The notes under the pieces: model-generated | What the model was told of the DNA's origin: nothing | The model's input: only the letters and a program-made list of their open reading frames with translations | The model's database searches: none | Assembly: GCF_000472425.1 (NCBI RefSeq) | Contig: NZ_AXAI01000034.1 | Location: forward strand, 1 to 46,945 | Source of the DNA: Bradyrhizobium sp. Tv2a-2 | GTDB lineage: Bacteria > Pseudomonadota > Alphaproteobacteria > Rhizobiales > Xanthobacteraceae | DNA length: 46,945 nucleotides | Direction of reading: 5' to 3' | Program-made: the position numbers and the translations under genes | Shown here: positions 43,210-46,945 of the stretch, in pieces | Layout of the letters: each line of letters opens with the position of its first letter | Numbering within the stretch: position 1 is the first letter of the stretch

Positions 43210-43330
43210 CCGAGTCGTGCTCGCCGCCGCCGGCTACAATTTCAGCCTGCTCCGCCGCTGGCTCGTGGAACTTTTACGCGGCCTGTTATCGATACGCTGT
43301 CGCCACCTATCGCAACCACACCTTGCGTAA
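43190..43330 (+). mobile_element. IS5-family transposase 3' end, relic
   Basis: In the frame ending at TAA 43328-43330 the sequence RVVLAAAGYNFSLLRRWLVELLRGLL is readable. AAAGYNFxLLxRWLxxLLRxLL is the well-known C terminus of IS5-type (Transposase_11) transposases in rhizobia. Only about 45 codons remain, joined directly to the DUF930 relic near 43205. No inverted repeat was found. Confidence 0.7.
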
Positions 43331-43620
43331 AACGGCGCTCAGAAACGTTCTTCACAAACGACTATTTTGGATGCGCTGAATAAAAAACGAAAACAACTAC
43401 CCAAGGGGAACCCTGCGGCATTTTTTGTATCATTCCCGACGCGTAGTATTATCCAGTAGAAACTGTGCGTGCGCGATTTGACACCATTCAGCGCAGGTTC
43501 TTCGGTTCTACGCAGCGTATCGGAGGTCTGGTCATTATGGGTGAAGATCCAACCTCATGGGATAGACCGGGCGGAGGCGTCGTGCCCTAATTGCTCAATT
43601 CATGTGTAAACGTGGGGGCG

Positions 43621-43794
43621 ATGCATCCGTTTGATCCTAGGACTTTGAAGAGAAAAATGTCTTCCGAATTGCGGGCGGCCTTCAGAGATGGAAAAAACCG
43701 CCAACTTTTGCGTGATGAATTGCGCCAGAGCGAATTTTATCGGACCTCCATTAGCTCCGGTAGCGCCATGACCGACGACAAGGACAAGAATTAA
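43621..43794 (+). CDS. Small basic protein, unknown
   Basis: A 57-residue frame starting at ATG 43621 (MHPFDPRTLKRKMSSELRAAFRDGKNRQLL) after a G-rich GTGGGGGCG. The product is polar, with a helix rich in arginine and lysine and an acidic end (MTDDKDKN). No family recognised and no relation to the nearby toxin-antitoxin genes is evident. The composition looks more protein-like than the overlapping minus-strand frame. A terminator hairpin lies 88 bases downstream. Confidence 0.35.
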   Translation: MHPFDPRTLKRKMSSELRAAFRDGKNRQLLRDELRQSEFYRTSISSGSAMTDDKDKN

Positions 43795-43881
43795 GAAGCC
43801 CAAGAGCGCTTTGAGGCTGCACTGCGTGGCCGCGCTCAAAACGCCGCATAAATCACTAAGTGAGAAAGACAAGATTCAGAA

Positions 43882-43901
43882 GGCCCCGACGAAGCGGGGC
43901 C
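43882..43901 (-). terminator. Intrinsic terminator between the small ORF and higA
   Basis: GGCCCCG (43882-43888), loop ACGAAG, CGGGGCC (43895-43901). The hairpin lies between the two convergent genes, seven bases past the higA stop. On the minus strand it is followed by the T-rich TTCTGAATCTTGTCTTTCTC, so it mainly serves the higBA operon. Confidence 0.6.
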
Positions 43902-43908
43902 AATTGGG

Positions 43909-44292
43909 TCAAGCATAAGCGCGCTCTAACTTGTATTGAGCGGTTAGCGCGTCAATAGGAATGTTCCATTCCTTGCTAATGGTACGAATCATTTCCAGCG
44001 TTAGAGGGCGAATACGATTCAAAATTTCGGATGCGCGATTCCGCCCAATTAGGTTTGCGAGTTCGGCCTGAGATTTGCCCATAGACTCAATTGCGAAATG
44101 CAGAACGTCTACGGGATCTCCACGTGCGGTGGCGAAGTGGCCATCTTCGTACTCCTTGATAAGAGTAGACAGCACTTCGAAACGATCACCATCAGGTGTG
44201 CCGGGGGTGGGCTCATCTTCGAAATAGCGGATTACTTCGCGGATAGCCCAGTCGTAATCCTGTTCATTGTGGAGAGGCTTCACGTCCATCAT
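43909..44292 (-). CDS. higA: HigA-type antitoxin, XRE helix-turn-helix
   Basis: The 127-residue product has an N-terminal acidic half (DYDWAIREVIRYFEDEPTPGTPDGDRFEVLSTLIKEYED) as in HigA of the proteobacterial HigB-HigA family. A C-terminal helix-turn-helix follows (SMGKSQAELANLIGRNRASEILNRIRPLTLEMIRTIS), which is long enough to bind the paired operators upstream of the operon. It should neutralise HigB and repress its own promoter. ATG 44292 overlaps the higB stop. The frame is intact although its toxin partner is frameshifted, so it is now a solitary antitoxin. Confidence 0.85.
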   Translation of the reverse strand: MMDVKPLHNEQDYDWAIREVIRYFEDEPTPGTPDGDRFEVLSTLIKEYEDGHFATARGDPVDVLHFAIESMGKSQAELANLIGRNRASEILNRIRPLTLEMIRTISKEWNIPIDALTAQYKLERAYA

Positions 44293-44587
44293 CACACAGT
44301 CTCCGCGTTTACGCCGTTGTACTCTTCGTGCGTGCCCACAAACTTGATTAGGGCGCTTTTGAATTTGTAGGAGAAGTGAACCACAAGGCGGTATTTATTC
44401 CCGCCGATATCGAAGATGGCTCTGTTGTCTCCCACAAAGTCCACATTGCTTCCGAACGCCGTCTTCAGGTCTGCTGGTCCACCCCAGTCTCCCTTGGAAA
44501 CAATCTCGTACCAAGTGCCAAGAGGTTTCTCAGCTTGAGGTACCGCTCCCAAAAGGCCTTGAGTGCCTTCCTTGCTATTACGTTCAT
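44292..44587 (-). pseudogene. higB: HigB-type mRNA interferase toxin, one-base frameshift
   Basis: From ATG 44587 the start is normal for HigB_toxin (PF09907): MNVIARKALKAFWERY. Then the frame is lost. One frame over, PQAEKPLGTWYEIVSKGDWGGPADLKTAFGS, DNRAIFDIGGNKYRLVVHFSYKFKSALIKFVGTHEEY and NAETV follow to the stop at 44292, a complete HigB body. Restoring one C in TACCTC near 44537 joins the two (WERY-PQAEKPL). HigB cleaves mRNA on the ribosome. With this shift the toxin is not made, apart from possible low-level frame slippage. ATG 44593 is an alternative start. Confidence 0.75.
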
Positions 44588-44599
44588 TGCCATAGCATG

Positions 44600-44640
44600 T
44601 TCCCAATATGGGATCAATTTGAAAATTCCCAATATGGGAA
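44600..44640. promoter_or_regulatory. Paired operators of the higBA operon
   Basis: TTCCCAATATGGGA occurs at 44600-44613 and again at 44626-44639, start to start 26 bases apart. Each is a dyad with TCCCA and TGGGA arms around ATA. They lie directly before the higB start and probably overlap its promoter, so they are the likely HigA binding sites for autorepression. Confidence 0.65.
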
Positions 44641-44757
44641 CCTAAATTTCTGCTCCATACAGACCCAAACAGGGTCTTTTTCCCGATTTTTTAACAATTT
44701 CAGGGCTTTGGCGCGTCCCTGATGCGCTCGCTTTTCACGCCATCTTAAGAAGCGTCT

Positions 44758-45324
44758 AGCGAGTCTTGCAAGGTCCCGTTTAGTGAGGTTGCGACCCGCG
44801 TTCGCGACGAGTTGCCGAACGTCGAGATCACGTTCCAGGAGCTCACCTCCTGTCAGCAGCTCGACGCACTCAGGCGGGACGGATCGATTTCGAGCCGATC
44901 CGGCCGATCGAGACGAACGGCGAGAAGCGCGAGCGTATTCCGCGAGGGCCTTGCCCTCGCTCTGCCGCTCAATCATCCGCTCGCGGTTCGCCGACGCCCG
45001 GAACTGTCGCAGCTCGAAGGCCAAGCATTCATTATGTACTCACCGGACGGACCATATATGCGCGCGCTTTTGACATCGGCCTATGACGACAACGGCGTTC
45101 GGCCGCGGGTCGTCCAATCGATGAGCCAAGCACCGGCCATCCTGTCCTTGGTCAGCGCAGGTCTCGGCCTCACAATTGTCCCGGAGGAAATGCGCAACGC
45201 CTGCTTCGATAATGTGGTGTTTCGCCCGATCAAGCTGGGAGCAGCTGGGAGCATTGGTCTAAGCCGAGTAGCATCGGATTTGGCGGAAAGACAACCGCAA
45301 CTCCGCCCTGCCGCGGCTCCGTGA
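44758..45324 (+). pseudogene. LysR-type regulator relic (effector-binding domain only)
   Basis: VATRVRDELPNVEITFQELTSCQQLDAL is the start of a LysR substrate-binding domain, and FREGLALALPLNHPLA, QAFIMYSPDGPYM, RPRVVQSMSQAPAILSLVSAGLGLTIVPEEMR and VVFRPIKLG follow. Between QQLDAL and FREGL the correct protein is one frame over (AGRIDFEPIRP), so two compensating shifts make about 20 residues nonsense. The DNA-binding N terminus is missing altogether; the relic begins where the higBA module ends. A perfect 10-bp duplication sits near its end. It cannot act as a regulator. Confidence 0.65.
45233..45252. repeat. Perfect 10-bp tandem duplication in the LysR relic
   Basis: AGCTGGGAGC at 45233-45242 and again at 45243-45252. 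It falls just after VVFRPIKLG, where a LysR domain normally ends, and shifts the frame there. Confidence 0.85.
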
Positions 45325-45720
45325 ACTGGCGTTCCGCACGAGGCGCTGAGACCGACGACCAGCGAGACGAAGGCATTCGCGAGACAAGATATCTGGATGA
45401 AGCTCAGACACATCAGTTCGAGGTCCCACCATGTGCCCTCGCCCTGCATCCATGGCGCGGCCGAGCCGATCGAAGTCGCTTCTCGGTAAAGATTTGAAGG
45501 ATGCCGCGGCGCGTATCTTGGAACAATGGAAGTCGCTTGTGCGTTCGGCGCGCCCGCTGAAGAAGCCGCTGGGATAGACAAAACCGTGCATGCCCGACGT
45601 ATTTTTTTTCGGAACGAGATGTGCGAAGAGCACAGCTGGATGCGGGATCGCGCCGGCCCACACGCCGGCGAGCGGGCCTTCGACATCGCCGGTCGGGATC
45701 CGCCTAACCGCGTTGGTCAT
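45259..45720 (-). CDS. Unrecognised ORF directly after pdxY
   Basis: A 153-residue minus-strand frame starts at ATG 45720, one base after the pdxY stop codon, so it could be translationally coupled. The first half (MTNAVRRIPTGDVEGPLAGVWAGAIPHPAVL...) looks protein-like; the second half becomes rich in arginine and serine, which suggests a frameshift or loss of the true end. I do not recognise a family. The 3' end overlaps the LysR relic on the other strand. It is probably a damaged gene. Confidence 0.3.
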   Translation of the reverse strand: MTNAVRRIPTGDVEGPLAGVWAGAIPHPAVLFAHLVPKKNTSGMHGFVYPSGFFSGRAERTSDFHCSKIRAAASFKSLPRSDFDRLGRAMDAGRGHMVGPRTDVSELHPDILSRECLRLAGRRSQRLVRNASSRSRGRAELRLSFRQIRCYSA

Positions 45721-45721
45721 G

Positions 45722-46549
45722 TCAAAACTTCTTCGAATGACTTCTACGCGGTCGCGGCAAGAGGCACATTTCGTGCGCTTTCGCTCGCTGGGTGCGTTCG
45801 AGAACGCCAAAAATATGATCTACGGCAAGTCGGAGAGCAGTCTCAACGTCCTGCCCTTTGGCAAGATGAGCAGCAATGAGGCCGGTCAGAAGATCGCCTG
45901 TACCGCACGGACGGATTTGCAGTCTAGGTGTCGCGATGCGCAACAGCTTTCCGTCCGAGCAGAGTATCGTCTCCACTATCCCCGGAGGCGTATCAATGAG
46001 TGTGCAACCAGTGTCGACTACTCCCACCGGACCTCGAGCGGCGACCGCGCGGCTTGCGGCCAGCAGCCGCGAGGCGTCTCGGGCCTTGATATTGGTCAAC
46101 AGCTCGAGCTCGAATTGATTGGGCGTTACCAGCGAAGCGATCGGCACCAATCTTTCCCAAATCACTTCCTTTATTCCGTCTGCGACAAAAATGCCGAGAT
46201 CGTCGTCCCCCATCACCGGATCGCAAAGATAGACAAGCTTCGGATTCCGCTCTAACGCCCGCTCCGCAAAATCGGCGACCGTGTCAGCGATTGCCGGCGA
46301 ACCTAGGTATCCGGTCACGAGGACCGCAGCCTGTTCAATCAGGCCGCGCTCCTCAACACCAAGGAGGAGATCCGCAACCAGGTCGGCATCCAGCACGCGC
46401 CCGCGCATCGTCGGATACCGGGGATGGTTGGAGAGCAGCGTCGTCGGAACGGCAGCTACGGTCACTCCTTCGGCTTGCATCGGATAGACTGCGGCGCTAT
46501 TGCCGACGTGGCCGAAGACAACCTGGCTTTGGATTGAGATCACAAGCAT
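45722..46549 (-). CDS. pdxY: Pyridoxal kinase PdxY
   Basis: The 275-residue protein belongs to the PfkB-like vitamin kinase fold. SIQSQVVFGHVGNSAAVYPMQAEG is the typical N terminus (the serine and histidine bind pyridoxal). LLSNHPRYPT, LVTGYLGSPA and VYLCDPVMGDD follow, and CGTGDLLTGLIAAHL holds the GTGD motif with the catalytic aspartate. It phosphorylates pyridoxal to PLP with ATP in the cytoplasm. The length is normal and the frame intact. It lies alone on the minus strand apart from a small coupled frame. A PLP salvage gene in an island may support PLP enzymes such as the aminotransferase at 6633, but that link is only a guess. Confidence 0.92.
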   Translation of the reverse strand: MLVISIQSQVVFGHVGNSAAVYPMQAEGVTVAAVPTTLLSNHPRYPTMRGRVLDADLVADLLLGVEERGLIEQAAVLVTGYLGSPAIADTVADFAERALERNPKLVYLCDPVMGDDDLGIFVADGIKEVIWERLVPIASLVTPNQFELELLTNIKARDASRLLAASRAVAARGPVGVVDTGCTLIDTPPGIVETILCSDGKLLRIATPRLQIRPCGTGDLLTGLIAAHLAKGQDVETALRLAVDHIFGVLERTQRAKAHEMCLLPRPRRSHSKKF

Positions 46550-46849
46550 CGACTAGTTCCTGAGGCACTCGGCCAGTACGCGAGAACGCGGAACCGCACA
46601 CATGCCGCCTATTGGGATGACCGGTCGTTAGCTCTCGTGTGTGCAGTTAGCGAAATAATTGCTTCGCTCGTCCAGAAGGTCAAGAAACACTTCTACTTGC
46701 CAATCGGTGCCGCACGACCGTTGCTATTGTAGACGACCCGATCACCGTCGCGTTGCAGAGATCGCGCCCTGATTTCCGAAGCCGCGCGGGCAAGAAGGTC
46801 GCAGCCACAGCCTCTGGTCCGACATCTAGTCGTCTGTGAAGAACCGGGT
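46550..46849. other. Intergenic region between the IS5-type end and pdxY
   Basis: About 300 bases with no supported gene. It should contain the pdxY promoter. I see no clear -35/-10 pair and no transposon inverted repeat that I can prove. Confidence 0.4.
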
Positions 46850-46945
46850 TCAAGCGATGTTTTGAGCTGGGACGGTCTCGATGAAGGCTCGGATAATGAC
46901 ACGCAAGAGTTTTGCGAGCCATCGCAGGAGCAGGCCGAAGTTGTA
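46850..46945 (-). CDS. IS5-family transposase, C-terminal end (cut by window edge)
   Basis: The last 31 residues of a transposase read YNFGLLLRWLAKLLRVIIRAFIE and end at the stop 46850-46852. This is the same conserved C-terminal helix as in the relic near 43210-43330 but the two copies differ in sequence. The rest lies beyond the window, so completeness is unknown. Confidence 0.7.
   Translation of the reverse strand, partial: YNFGLLLRWLAKLLRVIIRAFIETVPAQNIA

Noticed and set aside
44614..45024. Minus-strand frame of 136 codons next to higB
   Set aside because: It runs through the HigA operators and lies antisense to the LysR relic. The arginine-rich product has no recognisable family.

Overview
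The window looks like part of an alphaproteobacterial, most likely Bradyrhizobium, symbiosis island. The reasons are a full-order uptake-hydrogenase operon (hupSLCDF-H-K-hypABFCDE), a nodU-like carbamoyltransferase, a giant SKWP-repeat type III effector with a TtsI-box-like sequence upstream, transposase ends, and many relic genes in various stages of decay. No rRNA, tRNA or CRISPR was seen.

Layout. 1-2381: 3' end of an IS481-type transposase, a relic outer-membrane protein, and an intact DUF3422 membrane protein. 3809-11544: a compact accessory cluster made of a divergent radical SAM/SPASM protein, then a plus-strand operon of FAD-dependent GMC oxidoreductase, class III aminotransferase (two frameshifts), sulfotransferase, MFS exporter and condensation-domain-like acyltransferase, closed by an intrinsic terminator. 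This reads as a small-molecule pathway that I cannot match to a known product. 11519-15720: a possible lipoprotein, a nodU with one frameshift, and a rotted CoA-transferase. 16163-18361: a one-TM protein and a two-domain periplasmic binding protein. 18636-18976: a frameshifted Fic gene.

19153-32830: the hydrogenase block, with a good sigma-54 -24/-12 promoter and two dyads before hupS. Structural subunits (hupS, hupL), cytochrome b (hupC), maturation protease (hupD), chaperones (hupF, hupK), hupH and all six hyp genes are open. hupG and hupJ are only relics and hupI is absent. HypA/HypB supply nickel, HypF/HypE make cyanide ligands, HypC/HypD assemble Fe(CN)2CO, HupF/HupK chaperone HupL, and HupD trims it.

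33512-42268: one minus-strand gene for a protein of about 2721 residues. It carries a disordered N terminus, 13 SKWP repeats of about 42 residues, a large middle region with a DFDGD motif like that of RNA-polymerase double-psi barrels, a shikimate-kinase domain, and a C-terminal Ulp1/C48-type cysteine protease with a complete triad. It is the most striking object here. 42852-46945: a DUF930 relic fused to an IS5-type relic, a small ORF, an intact HigA antitoxin beside a frameshifted HigB toxin, a LysR relic, pdxY and another IS5-type transposase end.

Frameshifts recur throughout the accessory DNA and several coincide with short direct duplications. Whether they are genuine mutations or assembly errors cannot be decided from sequence alone.
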